64,000 bases of DNA from Lewinella sp. 4G2 (GCF_001625015.1 NZ_LVWJ02000014.1:2604001-2668000); one strand, 5' to 3'. Shown: positions 52,013 through 62,069, counted from the stretch's first letter. The notes: generated by a model from the sequence alone, not told the origin. Numbers and translations: made by a program.

Positions 52013-55000
52013 ATGCAAACACTTTTACCCAGTAGCAGGCAAGCGGGTACCCCGAACCTTGCTTTCCTGTTTTTATTGGTCTTCTCCCTGCTGTCAGTAG
52101 GTCTGCAAGCCCAAACACTAGTGACGGGCTCAGTAGCTGATGAGGACGGGTTTTCCCTCATTGGCGTGAGTGTATATCCCGAAGGTACCGTCTCCAGTGG
52201 CACCGTGACTGACCTCGACGGCAAGTTTAGCCTCACAGTCCCAGCCGGGGAAGAATACCTGATCTTCAGCTATACGGGCTACTCCAAGCAACGGGTAGCC
52301 ATTAACAACCGGACGAAGCTCAAGATCCTCATGAAGGAGAACGCCGCCCAGCTCCAGGAGGTAGTCGTTATTGCCTACGGAGAAGCCAAAGCCGAAGACG
52401 TGATCGGTGCCGTTGACCAAGTCACGGCTAAAGAAATTGAAAATCTCCAGGTCAACAGCTTCGACCAGGCACTGGCCGGGCAGACCGCTGGACTGCAAGT
52501 GCGGACTGGCTCCGGACGGCCTGACGGCGGTGCCGAGATCCTGCTGCGTGGCGTCAGTTCTACGGGAGATAACGCTCCACTCCTGGTACTCGATGGCGTC
52601 CCCTTCGGCAATTACAACGTGCAGCAGAACAACCTGCTCAGCCTCATCAATCCCAACGACATTGAAAGTATCTCGGTCATTCGCGATGCTTCGGGTAAGG
52701 CTCTCTACGGAAGCCGGGCGGCGAACGGACTCATCCTCATCACCACCAAGCGTGGCCGGACTGGTAAGCCGACGATCAACTTCAACCTGACGAGCGCTTA
52801 CCAGACCATCCCCGAATACGAAAAGCCGAACAACCTCAACGCTACCGAACTCGCCCAATTCCTGGGTGATCGCCAGCGCGATATCGGCGTCGCTGAAGAG
52901 GACATCGACGAGCGCTTTCTCAACCCCGAGCGCTACGGGGAGGGCACCGATTGGTACGATCTGCTCACTAGGACTGGCCAACGGCAGAATGCGGACATCT
53001 CCATCCGTGGGGGCACCGATAAGGCGCGCTATTCCCTCGCCTTTGGCTACGTAAGGAACCAGGGCGTCATTAAGGAAACGGACTTCAACCGCTATACCAT
53101 GCGAGCCACCATTGATGCGGACATCACTGATTGGCTAAGCATCGGCGGCATTTTCGCCCCGAGCCAGACCATCAGTAACGTGGCGGGGACGGACCCCGGC
53201 ACCGGGCAGTTTCAGGCCTACCACGCCATGCAAATCGCGCGTTGGGCGGACCCGACGGCGCCGGCATACGACGACAACGGAGAGTTGACCCGGAGTACGC
53301 TCGGTAGTCTGCTGCCCTTCTACCAATCTAATCCACTTTTCCTGCTGGAAAACCAGCAGCGGACAGAAAACAACCGCCGGGTACAGACCCAGTTTACGGT
53401 GAAGGCCGACATTATTCCTGGGCTCAGCATCAAGAATACGACCGCGGCAAACGTAATCATGCAGCGCGGCCGCCGCTTCCGTTCCAGCGATATCCTGCAG
53501 GGAGCTACTTTGACGCCCAACCTAACACCTAACGATCCGCAAGCGCTGTCCTCCGCTTCGGTTGGCCGCAGTGAGAACTTGCGATTGTACAACGAAACGA
53601 TGCTGAACTTCAATAAGAAGTTTGGCGACCACAGCGTGGATGCCCTCGCCGGTTACATTACGGAATACACCCAGGAGATCTTCCTGAACGCTGGCGGTAG
53701 CCGGGTGGTCAATGAGGATTTTGACATCTTTAATAGTGGTAACATCGCCCGCTTTAATCCGAATGATCCAACTGAAACGCGGATATTCTTCAGTGCTGGC
53801 GAGAGTGAGTCGGAACAAGCACTGATCAGCCACGTAAGCCGCGTCCAGTACAACTATAAATCCAAGTATTACGCTACGGCCAACTTACGCCGTGATGCGA
53901 GTAGCCGTTTTGGCCCGGGCCTTAGGGCAGCATACTTTCCCGCCGGTGCCCTTGCCTGGCGGGCATCCAACGAGCCCTGGTTCCCTAAGGGTATCTTCTC
54001 CAACCTGCGCTTTGAGCTATCCGTTGGTGAAACGGGGAATAACCGGATTGGTAACTACCAGTTCCAAGGTAACGTCGGCCGCGCCAACTACGTGCTAGGC
54101 AACGTGCAAGCGGATGGCTTCACCATCACCTCACTACCTAACCCCCTGCTGAAATGGGAAACCCAACGGCAAATTGACTTAGGTGTAGAAATGGGTTTTT
54201 TGCAGGACCGGTACAAGCTGGAAGTCACTTTCTACGAGGGTAACACCATCGATCTGCTGTTCTCCCAACGCCTGCCGATCTACTCCGGCTTTGGGAATAT
54301 CATCTCCAACAACGGCGACATCCTTAATCGGGGTGTTGAGTTTCAGCTGAGTGCAAAACCGGTGGTGAAGGACGACTTCGTTTGGACGGTCAACGCTAAT
54401 TTGAGTGTTAACCGCACTACCGTTGGTCGCCTCGGGGAGGACAATACTCCCATCATTCTGACAACGGCAGGTAACGGTACGCAAGTAAGCCGCACCTTCG
54501 GCAATGGCCCGGTGGGTAATTACTACGGTCTCAATCTGCTTGGCCTGTATACCCAGGAGATGCTGGACGATCCCAGCGTACCCCGCTACAACAACGCAGT
54601 GGTCGGTTCACCATTTTATGAAGACGGTGATGGGGACGGGCGCTTAGAAATTGCCGAAGATTACGTTGACCTCGGTAATCCCTTTCCCGACTTCAACTAC
54701 GGCTTCAACTCTTTCATCACCTACAAAGACCTGGGCGTTCGCATCGTCGGTTACGGCGAGCAGGGTAGTTTGATCTACGATCTCAGCCGCGAGATTGAAC
54801 TGAATACGGACGGGGTATTCAACGTTCGCGACGAGGTGTTCGACCGCTTCCGCCCGGGCGATACGGACTTCAGCGTGCGTGCACCCATCATCACCCAGAA
54901 CGGGGAACCTTCCCGTCGTTACCGGACGCCAACGAGTGCCGGGGTGTACAATGGCTCCTTCTTCCGGATCAGCAACATCACGCTTTCCTACAAGCTCAAT

Positions 55001-55192
55001 CGCCTGTTCAATAACATCGATGCTATTCGAGGCGCCACGGCGAGTTTTGCCATTCAAAACGTATTCGTGATCAGCCCCTTCTACGGTAACCCTGAGGCGG
55101 GCCGTAACTCCGGTGCTTTCGAGCGCAACATCAATTACAATACCTACCCATCCGTACGGTCCTTCACCTTCGGCCTAAACGTCAACCTCTAA
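52013..55192 (+). CDS. SusC/RagA-family TonB-linked outer-membrane receptor (second locus)
   Basis: The product has 1059 residues. A signal peptide (PNLAFLFLLVFSLLSVGLQAQ) is followed by a carboxypeptidase-D-like domain (LVTGSVADEDGFSLIGVSVYPEGTVSSGTVTDLDGKF). The TonB-box/plug region follows (LQEVVVIAYGEAKAEDVIGAVDQVTAKEIENLQVNSFDQALAGQTAGLQVRTGSG ... LLVLDGVPFGN ... SVIRDASGKALYGSRAANGLILITTKRG). The long barrel ends RSFTFGLNVNL. The VIAYGEAKAED plug variant marks a different subfamily from the first SusC. The start is the first ATG at 52013. The stop overlaps the susD start by one base (TAATG), so the two proteins should be made in fixed proportion, unlike the first locus where a hairpin separates them. 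Confidence 0.93.
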   Translation: MQTLLPSSRQAGTPNLAFLFLLVFSLLSVGLQAQTLVTGSVADEDGFSLIGVSVYPEGTVSSGTVTDLDGKFSLTVPAGEEYLIFSYTGYSKQRVAINNRTKLKILMKENAAQLQEVVVIAYGEAKAEDVIGAVDQVTAKEIENLQVNSFDQALAGQTAGLQVRTGSGRPDGGAEILLRGVSSTGDNAPLLVLDGVPFGNYNVQQNNLLSLINPNDIESISVIRDASGKALYGSRAANGLILITTKRGRTGKPTINFNLTSAYQTIPEYEKPNNLNATELAQFLGDRQRDIGVAEEDIDERFLNPERYGEGTDWYDLLTRTGQRQNADISIRGGTDKARYSLAFGYVRNQGVIKETDFNRYTMRATIDADITDWLSIGGIFAPSQTISNVAGTDPGTGQFQAYHAMQIARWADPTAPAYDDNGELTRSTLGSLLPFYQSNPLFLLENQQRTENNRRVQTQFTVKADIIPGLSIKNTTAANVIMQRGRRFRSSDILQGATLTPNLTPNDPQALSSASVGRSENLRLYNETMLNFNKKFGDHSVDALAGYITEYTQEIFLNAGGSRVVNEDFDIFNSGNIARFNPNDPTETRIFFSAGESESEQALISHVSRVQYNYKSKYYATANLRRDASSRFGPGLRAAYFPAGALAWRASNEPWFPKGIFSNLRFELSVGETGNNRIGNYQFQGNVGRANYVLGNVQADGFTITSLPNPLLKWETQRQIDLGVEMGFLQDRYKLEVTFYEGNTIDLLFSQRLPIYSGFGNIISNNGDILNRGVEFQLSAKPVVKDDFVWTVNANLSVNRTTVGRLGEDNTPIILTTAGNGTQVSRTFGNGPVGNYYGLNLLGLYTQEMLDDPSVPRYNNAVVGSPFYEDGDGDGRLEIAEDYVDLGNPFPDFNYGFNSFITYKDLGVRIVGYGEQGSLIYDLSREIELNTDGVFNVRDEVFDRFRPGDTDFSVRAPIITQNGEPSRRYRTPTSAGVYNGSFFRISNITLSYKLNRLFNNIDAIRGATASFAIQNVFVISPFYGNPEAGRNSGAFERNINYNTYPSVRSFTFGLNVNL

Positions 55193-56715
55193 TGAGTAAG
55201 CAACCTATCCTACGTATCGGTGCCGTACTCTTACTGGCACTCTCCCTTTTTACTTGTAACGAAGAGGAGTTCCTGGACCGCGTCCCCAATGGCCGTTTTA
55301 CTCCGGAAAGCTTCTACCTGAACGGGGAGCAGATCAATGACGCTACTACTACGCTCTATCCGTTGATGCGAAGCATGGCGAGTGGAGCTTTGAATGACTA
55401 CGGTGACTATCGCTCAGATAACACCACCTTCGAGTTTAATTCTAATGACCGAGGCCGCGAGGGTTTTGAGCGAGTGGACTACTTCTTATTGCAGTCCGGC
55501 GACGGTTACCACAATCAATTTTACAATCCTCCCTACACCGGTATTGGCCGAGCCAACTACATCCTGGAAGCCGTTGATGACGTACCGTTTATTGACGAGA
55601 GCCGCCGGGCAACGGCAAAAGCCGAAGCCCTCTTCTTCCGGGGTTACTTTCACTTCTTGTTGATCCAGCATTTTGGCGACGTGATCTCTAGCACCGAGGT
55701 TGTGGACGGAGACGGTAGCGGCCTCGCCGCAGCGCGCCGGGAACCACTCGAGGACGTTTACCAGAATGTAGTATTGCCCGACCTACGGGCAGCCATCGAA
55801 GGCCTCCCGGAGAGGTGGGATAATAACAACCTCGGCCGGGTCGATAAGGCCACCGCGCAAATGGCGCTGGCTACTACCCACTTTCACTTCCGGGATTACG
55901 CCTCCGCCCTTCCCCTGCTGGATAGCATTGTGGAGAGTGGCAATTACCAGTTGATGGATAATTTCCGGGATGTGTTCTTTACCGAGCAGATCGAGAACAC
56001 GGAAGTGATCTGGGCCGCGCAACACAGCGCCGCGGTAGATCAGGGCTCCACCTGGATGTTTGACTGGGTCGCTCAGTCCGGTACCGACATCTCAATGGGC
56101 CGGCAGCGCGCCGGAGCTGGCTTCAATATTCCCACTTGCTCCTTACTGGATGCTTTCGAGGAAGGTGACCTGCGCCGTGATGCCACCCTGGGGATTTACG
56201 ATTCAGACCCGGACGACCCCGAAAACGAAACCGTACCCTACAGCACCAAATTTCTCACGATCCCCTTCCCCGAGCAGGGGGGTACGGACGTTGATTACCC
56301 CATCTTCCGTTACGCCGACGTACTGCTCATGCAGGCCGAAGCACTGGTGGAAACCCAGGGCGGTTTACCCAATCAGGCATTGACCAACGTTAACCTGATT
56401 CGCGCCCGCGCTGGTCTGGATCTATTCTTCCCGGGCAATCCCAATCCGGATCTGGACATCAGGACGCCCGAACAACTGCGCGCCGCCATCCGGCAGGAAC
56501 GCCGGGTAGAGTTGGCCTACGAAGGAAAACGATCCTACGACCTGCGCCGCTACGGCACCTTCGTGGAAACGATGCGGGCCCACGGGGAAATCCAAAAAAT
56601 GAAGCAACCCTTCGTGGCTGACGTGAACGGCGCCTACGAAAATATTCGGGAGCTGCTCGCCATTCCCAACGGACAAATTCTCCTTTACGGTTACCGCCAG
56701 AACGAAGGCTGGTAA
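55192..56715 (+). CDS. SusD/RagB-family nutrient-binding lipoprotein (second locus)
   Basis: The 507-residue lipoprotein begins MSKQPILRIGAVLLLALSLFTCNEEEFLDRVPNGRFTPESFY. The cysteine (C22) follows a good hydrophobic core, and the FLDRxPxxxxTPESF start is classical RagB/SusD. AEALFFRGYFHFLLIQHFGDV is the family's conserved TPR helix, and RQERRVELAYEGKRSYDLRRYGTF the conserved C-terminal block. It belongs to the main RagB branch, whereas the SusD at 35838 is of the SusD-like_2 kind. It partners the upstream SusC. The five-repeat secreted protein downstream (69 bases) may be a further surface component of the same system. Confidence 0.93.
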   Translation: MSKQPILRIGAVLLLALSLFTCNEEEFLDRVPNGRFTPESFYLNGEQINDATTTLYPLMRSMASGALNDYGDYRSDNTTFEFNSNDRGREGFERVDYFLLQSGDGYHNQFYNPPYTGIGRANYILEAVDDVPFIDESRRATAKAEALFFRGYFHFLLIQHFGDVISSTEVVDGDGSGLAAARREPLEDVYQNVVLPDLRAAIEGLPERWDNNNLGRVDKATAQMALATTHFHFRDYASALPLLDSIVESGNYQLMDNFRDVFFTEQIENTEVIWAAQHSAAVDQGSTWMFDWVAQSGTDISMGRQRAGAGFNIPTCSLLDAFEEGDLRRDATLGIYDSDPDDPENETVPYSTKFLTIPFPEQGGTDVDYPIFRYADVLLMQAEALVETQGGLPNQALTNVNLIRARAGLDLFFPGNPNPDLDIRTPEQLRAAIRQERRVELAYEGKRSYDLRRYGTFVETMRAHGEIQKMKQPFVADVNGAYENIRELLAIPNGQILLYGYRQNEGW

Positions 56716-56784
56716 TTTCCGTTAGGCTCAACGACACAAACCCTTTAGCACATTCGCTCAATAACTCAATTACAAGTTTATATC

Positions 56785-59700
56785 ATGCAAAGACTATTAC
56801 CAGTATTATTACTCGCCCTCTGCTCCTGGCAATACGCAGGTGCGCAGTCGATCGAAAACTTTGATTACCCCGCGGGCAGTATGCTCGAGAACCTTGATGG
56901 AGGTACCAACTGGTCCAGTGATTGGCTGGTCCGCAAGGGAAACGATCAATCGGCTACCTCGGCGGACCCCATCGCGGTAGGTAGTTTAACTACCTCCTCC
57001 GCCGGGCGCCTGGACATCACTCACGCCGGTGCCGGCGGTATTCGCGCCGTCCGCCAACTACCCAACGCCATCACCGACGATGGCAGCACCTACTACATGT
57101 CCTGGTACATGAATACCAGCTACGAGGATCCCGAAATGAATGGCTCCGTAGCGCAGGTGATGATCACCAATACCGTTGCGCTGGGCGCCGGAGGACCAGC
57201 CGGCCAACGCGTCCGGATGGGTAAGATCTTCGGTACGGAGCGATTTGGCATTGACGGCATCAACGCCGGTGGGAACACTTTCATTGATGGCACCGACACT
57301 CGCGAACCCATGTTCGTGGTCGCTAAGATCTCTTTCTCCGGAGACGCGGAGGTGGACCCCGTCCGCATCTACATCAACCCCAGCCCCGACGCAGTAGCGC
57401 TGGACGACGATGATGCCAACGCCGTTATTAACGCTAACCTGAATGCTGGCTTTGACGGGTTCGGGTTTAAGGTAGAAGGTGGCGCCGCTCTCGAGGCTAG
57501 CTTCGACGACTTCCGTTTCGGCCGCTTCCTCAATGGTGACGATCCCTCCATGGCAGTATTTCCGCTGGAAACTTTCAACGACTACGACAACGGTGCTTCC
57601 CTTGATGGCGGCACTGGCGGTGAGGGCTGGGATGGCCCGTGGCAAGTGTTCGGCGAGCAGGGTAACACCATCATTCGTGATGCCGGCCTCCTAAACAATG
57701 AGCTCGCCGCTGGTACATCCGGGAACAGCGCCCGCACCGTCGGTACGGGAATGACGCAGCAGGTGATTCGTTACCTCGAGTCTCCGCTGGATACGACGGA
57801 TAACGCCAGCTTCTGGTTCTCCACCCACCTTTCTCTTTCCGGTAACATTGCCGGAAGTGTTGGCAACATCATCTTGATCGACTCGACCTTCGGCGATAAT
57901 CAGAACCGAGTGATCCTCGGTAAGCAGTTCGGTAGCCGTAACTTCTTCGCTACCGGCGTCGGTGCGGGTAATACCCAGACCGGCGTTCAGTTTGAAGACG
58001 GCTCCGCCCGCTTTGCCGTCGGCCACATGACCCGTGAAAATGGGCAGTGGCTACTCGACCTCTTCGTCGATCCCAACCCCGCTGACGGAGAACCCGCCGA
58101 GGAAACGGCCAACATTCAGAACAAAGCGTACAACGCAGGTAACTTCAATGCCGTATCCATCCGCGTTGCTGGTGGTGGCAGTGACCTCAACTGGGACGTA
58201 GACGATATCTACTTCGGAGAAACCTTCGAGGACGTCATTCCCGGTGATTTGGTACCCATTACCGAAGCGCCTCCCGGAGCAACGGAATCCTTTGATTACA
58301 CCATCGGTGGCAGCCTCGAAGGTGGCGCTGGCGGTGAAGGCTTCACCGGCCCCTGGGTCACGGTAACTGCCGATGGCGACGCAACAGAAATCGTAGCGGA
58401 AGGCATCCAGAGCCTGCCCCGCCTCAAAGAAACGGTCGGCCCATCCGTTAAGATGAATGCCTACCAACGCCTCATGCGCCCACTTGAAGGCACCTACGGC
58501 GATACCGGCCGAGAATTTTGGCTTGGCTGGTGGATGGACGTCGACATGCCTGGCGCCAACGTCGTGCAGTTTGTCCTTGCGGACACCACCGTATTTGCTA
58601 CGGGCACTGGTGGCGAGGTCGTACAGATCGGTAACAAGTTTGGTGGCGGCACCCTCGGTATCGTACCCGGTGGCAACATCGCCGACGCTACGGCTGAGGA
58701 CGGTCACTTCTTCGTCGCCCACGTCATCACCAACGGTACGGCGGATCCCGATCAGGTGATCGTTTGGGTAGACCCCGACCTTGAAACGATCCCTAGCGCC
58801 GACACGGCTGACGTCATGACCATGACTGACCTGAGCAATTGGAACGGCATTGGCCTCAAGTTTGGCGGTAACCCAGATCAGCCGACGACGGCTCGCTTTG
58901 ACGAGATCCGCGTTGCATCCTCCTTCGCTGAGGTGGTACCTACTACTACCGACATTGCTCCCCCGAGCCGGGTACTAGCCGCAGTAGACGTATTCGACTA
59001 CGACGCTGGCATCGAACTCAACGGCGCTGAAGGCGGTGACGGCTGGGGAGGTCCCTGGATGGCTCAATCCGGCGTAACGCTCGTCGCCGCTGGAAATACC
59101 CTCAGTGACCGGACTTGCCCCGAAGGCAACCAAGCCAGCATCACCCAGATGGGAGCTGGTGCGGAAAATCCAACCGTCATCACCCGCGAGCTCTTCAACC
59201 CTTACGGTGTGACCGGCGAAGGCAGCACATTCTACGCCAGCGCGGTTATTGATATTACGCAGAAGGACATCGGTAACAACGCTCTCTTCAACGTGATCAA
59301 CACTTCCGGAACGCCAATCATTAGCGTTGGTGGAACGCGCGGCCTCGATGCCCTCGCTGCCATCCGCAACAATGATGCAGCCAACGGCCGCCAGACTACT
59401 AACAGTATCGATGCTGCTGGTGCGAAGTGGATCGTAATTCGCATGGACGTGGACGTACCCGCTGGTACTTCCGACATTTTGGTCTGGGTGGATCCCCCGG
59501 CGGATGCCCTGCCGAACGATGACAATGCAGTCTTTTCATTCGATGCAGTGGATATCGGCGGCGGCATTGACGGTATCTCCCTCAGCGCCCTTGGTTTTCA
59601 GAACAGCACCTTCACGGCGGATGACATCCGCGTAGGTAGCAGCTACCGCGACGTTAGCTGTCAGTTCGGCTCTGACGATCCGAATCTCATCGCCTACGAA

Positions 59701-60699
59701 CCCTTCAATTACGATGTTGGCACCGCACTGGAAGGTGCGGGCGGTATCAACGCATTCTGGGACGGTACCTGGGAGCCCATCATGGCTCAGCCCAATAACA
59801 CCGCCAACATTATCGCTGGTAGCGTAGCTTACGAAGGCATCGAAACCAACGGTAATCAGGTTCAGTTTGACTTCAATACTGACCTTGAGCAACTCGACTA
59901 CCGCCGTGAACTCGCCTTCCCGCTGGAAAGCGATTCGAGAACTTACTGGTTGACGTGGTTCCAGAACACCGTCGTACCCGACGCTACGGACAACATCGGT
60001 AACATCGCCCTCGTCAACACCGAAGAAGCTGCCCGCAACGGCCGCCGCCTGGCCTTCGGCCGGATGTTCGGTGAAGGCACGTTGGGCTCAGTCGCTATCC
60101 CAAACAACAACGTTCGCAGAACAGAGACACCTGATGCTGGCCTGAACTGGATCGTCGTCAAGATCGTCACCACCGGTGATGAGTCTCCCGTCGATACCGT
60201 AACGATGTGGATCAACCCACCGGTAGGCCCCGAGCCCGATACCTTCTCCACCGGCTTCGCCCAGTTCTACGGCACGCCGTTGCTGAAGACTGGCATTGAC
60301 GTGATTGAGTTACGGGCTAATGGTTCCGGTGCGAATCAGTCTCCTTACATCACTGGCTTCGATGAGTTCCGCATCGCTACCGCTTGGGGTAGTGCCCGCC
60401 TGACGAATACCGTCAACGTAGCTGCGAACGATCCCTTCCAGCTATCGGCTTACCCTAATCCGACCTCGAGCGAAATCACGATCGAGTACGAATTGGAGCG
60501 CCCCGGCCGCGTGGCCGTCGAACTGTACAGCATGACTGGCCAGCTCGTCAGCAAATTGGCGGAGGGTAATCGCTCCGGCGGCGAGCAGCGTACGACGCTC
60601 AACCTGGCGGCGAATTCCTCCATCACCAACGGTATTTATCTCCTCCGGGTCACCCACGAAGGGAAGAGTACCACCCGCAAGATCATGATTCAACGGTAA
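56785..60699 (+). CDS. Five-repeat surface protein with type IX secretion tail
   Basis: The 1304-residue product has a signal peptide (MQRLLPVLLLALCSWQYAGAQ) and then five copies of a domain of about 240 residues, starting near residues 23, 259, 501, 734 and 972. Each opens like ESFDYTIGGSLEGGAGGEGFTGPW, contains a WLGWWMDVD-type strand, an IGNKFGGG or MGKIFG strand and a VIVWVDPD... strand, and closes with FDEIRVASSF or similar. The layout resembles a concanavalin/LamG-like jelly roll that binds carbohydrate, but I cannot name the family. The last 88 residues (YPNPTSSEITIEYELERPGRVAVELYSMTGQL ... GIYLLRVTHEGKSTTRKIMIQR) are a type A Por tail. It follows susD on the same strand and ends at a strong terminator, closing the susC-susD unit. 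Confidence 0.82.
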   Translation: MQRLLPVLLLALCSWQYAGAQSIENFDYPAGSMLENLDGGTNWSSDWLVRKGNDQSATSADPIAVGSLTTSSAGRLDITHAGAGGIRAVRQLPNAITDDGSTYYMSWYMNTSYEDPEMNGSVAQVMITNTVALGAGGPAGQRVRMGKIFGTERFGIDGINAGGNTFIDGTDTREPMFVVAKISFSGDAEVDPVRIYINPSPDAVALDDDDANAVINANLNAGFDGFGFKVEGGAALEASFDDFRFGRFLNGDDPSMAVFPLETFNDYDNGASLDGGTGGEGWDGPWQVFGEQGNTIIRDAGLLNNELAAGTSGNSARTVGTGMTQQVIRYLESPLDTTDNASFWFSTHLSLSGNIAGSVGNIILIDSTFGDNQNRVILGKQFGSRNFFATGVGAGNTQTGVQFEDGSARFAVGHMTRENGQWLLDLFVDPNPADGEPAEETANIQNKAYNAGNFNAVSIRVAGGGSDLNWDVDDIYFGETFEDVIPGDLVPITEAPPGATESFDYTIGGSLEGGAGGEGFTGPWVTVTADGDATEIVAEGIQSLPRLKETVGPSVKMNAYQRLMRPLEGTYGDTGREFWLGWWMDVDMPGANVVQFVLADTTVFATGTGGEVVQIGNKFGGGTLGIVPGGNIADATAEDGHFFVAHVITNGTADPDQVIVWVDPDLETIPSADTADVMTMTDLSNWNGIGLKFGGNPDQPTTARFDEIRVASSFAEVVPTTTDIAPPSRVLAAVDVFDYDAGIELNGAEGGDGWGGPWMAQSGVTLVAAGNTLSDRTCPEGNQASITQMGAGAENPTVITRELFNPYGVTGEGSTFYASAVIDITQKDIGNNALFNVINTSGTPIISVGGTRGLDALAAIRNNDAANGRQTTNSIDAAGAKWIVIRMDVDVPAGTSDILVWVDPPADALPNDDNAVFSFDAVDIGGGIDGISLSALGFQNSTFTADDIRVGSSYRDVSCQFGSDDPNLIAYEPFNYDVGTALEGAGGINAFWDGTWEPIMAQPNNTANIIAGSVAYEGIETNGNQVQFDFNTDLEQLDYRRELAFPLESDSRTYWLTWFQNTVVPDATDNIGNIALVNTEEAARNGRRLAFGRMFGEGTLGSVAIPNNNVRRTETPDAGLNWIVVKIVTTGDESPVDTVTMWINPPVGPEPDTFSTGFAQFYGTPLLKTGIDVIELRANGSGANQSPYITGFDEFRIATAWGSARLTNTVNVAANDPFQLSAYPNPTSSEITIEYELERPGRVAVELYSMTGQLVSKLAEGNRSGGEQRTTLNLAANSSITNGIYLLRVTHEGKSTTRKIMIQR

Positions 60700-60725
60700 C
60701 CAATCCGTCCCATCCTCTTTTGCCG

Positions 60726-60762
60726 TGCCGGCCGTAGCGTAATGCTGCGGCCGGCATTTTTT
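60726..60762 (+). terminator. Strong Rho-independent terminator
   Basis: TGCCGGCCGTAGC (60726-60738) pairs with GCTGCGGCCGGCA (60744-60756), with one G.U and a GTAAT loop, followed by TTTTTT. It ends the second susC-susD-surface-protein unit. Confidence 0.92.
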
Positions 60763-60866
60763 GTGGGTGAGCGTCAGCGAATCCTTTCTAGTTCTTTGAA
60801 CTTACTCTTCGTTTTTAATGACCGTCCCAGACGTGTCCGAAATCCAATACGCTTTAACTTGCCCCC

Positions 60867-62066
60867 ATGTCCGAACTAATTACCTGCGGCAGCGCCCGCG
60901 AGATCCTGAACGCACAACGATTTGATTACGGCGACGAAATTTTGGCGCTGACGCAGGTGCTGGGTAAAGTGTTGGCCGAGCCCATCGTTGCGGATAGGGA
61001 CCAACCCCCGTTTGATCGGGTGGCGATGGACGGAATTGCCATCCACTACCCGGCTTACGCCGCCGGCCAGCGATTCTTCGGACGGGAAGGCGTACAGGCA
61101 GCCGGGCAACCCGCGAAGCCACTCTTTGGTGTGAACCGTTGCATTGAGGTCATGACCGGGGCGGCCCTGCCCGGTGGCTGTACTACGGTGATTCGTTACG
61201 AAGACCTCGAGGAAGAAGGTGGTGGGTTCCACGCGCCGGAAGGCATTAAGGATAACCAGAACATTCACCCTCGGGGTAAGGATGCTCAGGCCGGCGAAGA
61301 ACTGGCCCCCGCGGGTAGATTGATTGGCGTGCCTGAGATCGGGATGCTCGCCAGTTGTGGTTACGCCAAAGTGCGCGTGCGTACCATCCCCCGAATAGCC
61401 GTGATCACGACCGGCGACGAATTGGTCCCACCCGGCGAAAAGCCCGCTGAGCACCAGATCCGGATGTCGAACCTCTACCAGCTGAATGAATTGCTGGGTA
61501 AAAATGGTTTCACTGTGGCCTCGGGCATGCACGTCATTGACGATCCTTCCGCCCTCCATGAAATCTTAGGTCAATGTATTGAAGAACATGACGTCATAAT
61601 TCTGACGGGTGGCGTTAGTAAGGGCAAGTTCGACTACGTGCCGGATGTACTGAGTGAACTTGGAATTGAGCGGCTTTTCCACGGTGTGGCCCAACGACCG
61701 GGAAAACCGCTTTGGATTGGAAGAAATGCCGATACAATGGTGTTTGGACTGCCCGGGAACCCTCAGTCTAGTCTCTCCTGTTGCCTGGCTTACGTGCTGC
61801 CGTTCCTACATCGTCAGATCGGCCTTGAAGCCAATAAACAGTTCGCTAAGCTAGCCAGAGACGTTGCCTTCAAGCCTGACTTGACGCTGTTCGCTTACGT
61901 TGCGGTAAGCTCCGACGCGCAAACCGGCGAGCTACTGGCTACTCCAGTTAAGCACGCTGGTTCGGGTGATGCCAGTAGTCTGCTGCGAGGAAATGCTTTT
62001 ATGGAATTGCCGCAGGGACAGTCGGTATACCGAGCCGGAGAGGTGTACGAAGTCCGCTACCTTTAA
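60867..62066 (+). CDS. moeA: Molybdopterin molybdotransferase MoeA
   Basis: MoeA inserts molybdate into adenylylated molybdopterin, the last step of molybdenum cofactor synthesis. The 399-residue protein shows the family blocks: PIVADRDQPPFDRVAMDGIAI, RCIEVMTGAALPGGCTTVIRYED, then the MoCF-binding MPT domain IPRIAVITTGDELVPPGE ... ILTGGVSKGKFDYV, and VFGLPGNPQSSLSCCLAYVLPFL. The DRVAMDG variant (usually FDRSAMDGYA) is minor. The gene follows the terminator at 60762, so it has its own promoter; mobA starts 3 bases after its stop. Two copies of the 18-bp motif lie in its first 100 bases (60882 and 60944). Confidence 0.92.
   Translation: MSELITCGSAREILNAQRFDYGDEILALTQVLGKVLAEPIVADRDQPPFDRVAMDGIAIHYPAYAAGQRFFGREGVQAAGQPAKPLFGVNRCIEVMTGAALPGGCTTVIRYEDLEEEGGGFHAPEGIKDNQNIHPRGKDAQAGEELAPAGRLIGVPEIGMLASCGYAKVRVRTIPRIAVITTGDELVPPGEKPAEHQIRMSNLYQLNELLGKNGFTVASGMHVIDDPSALHEILGQCIEEHDVIILTGGVSKGKFDYVPDVLSELGIERLFHGVAQRPGKPLWIGRNADTMVFGLPGNPQSSLSCCLAYVLPFLHRQIGLEANKQFAKLARDVAFKPDLTLFAYVAVSSDAQTGELLATPVKHAGSGDASSLLRGNAFMELPQGQSVYRAGEVYEVRYL
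60882..60897 (+). repeat. Dispersed 18-bp motif, copy 11 (coding, TCGSA frame)
   Basis: ACCTGCGGCAGCGCCC near the start of moeA, encoding TCGSA (residues 6-10). It lacks the first two consensus bases. Confidence 0.65.
60944..60960 (-). repeat. Dispersed 18-bp motif, copy 12 (coding, LTQV frame, T variant)
   Basis: GGCGCTGACGCAGGTGC in moeA, in opposite orientation to copy 11 and 46 bases from it. The encoded LALTQVL is normal for MoeA, so this copy may be chance. Confidence 0.4.
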
Positions 62067-62069
62067 ACT

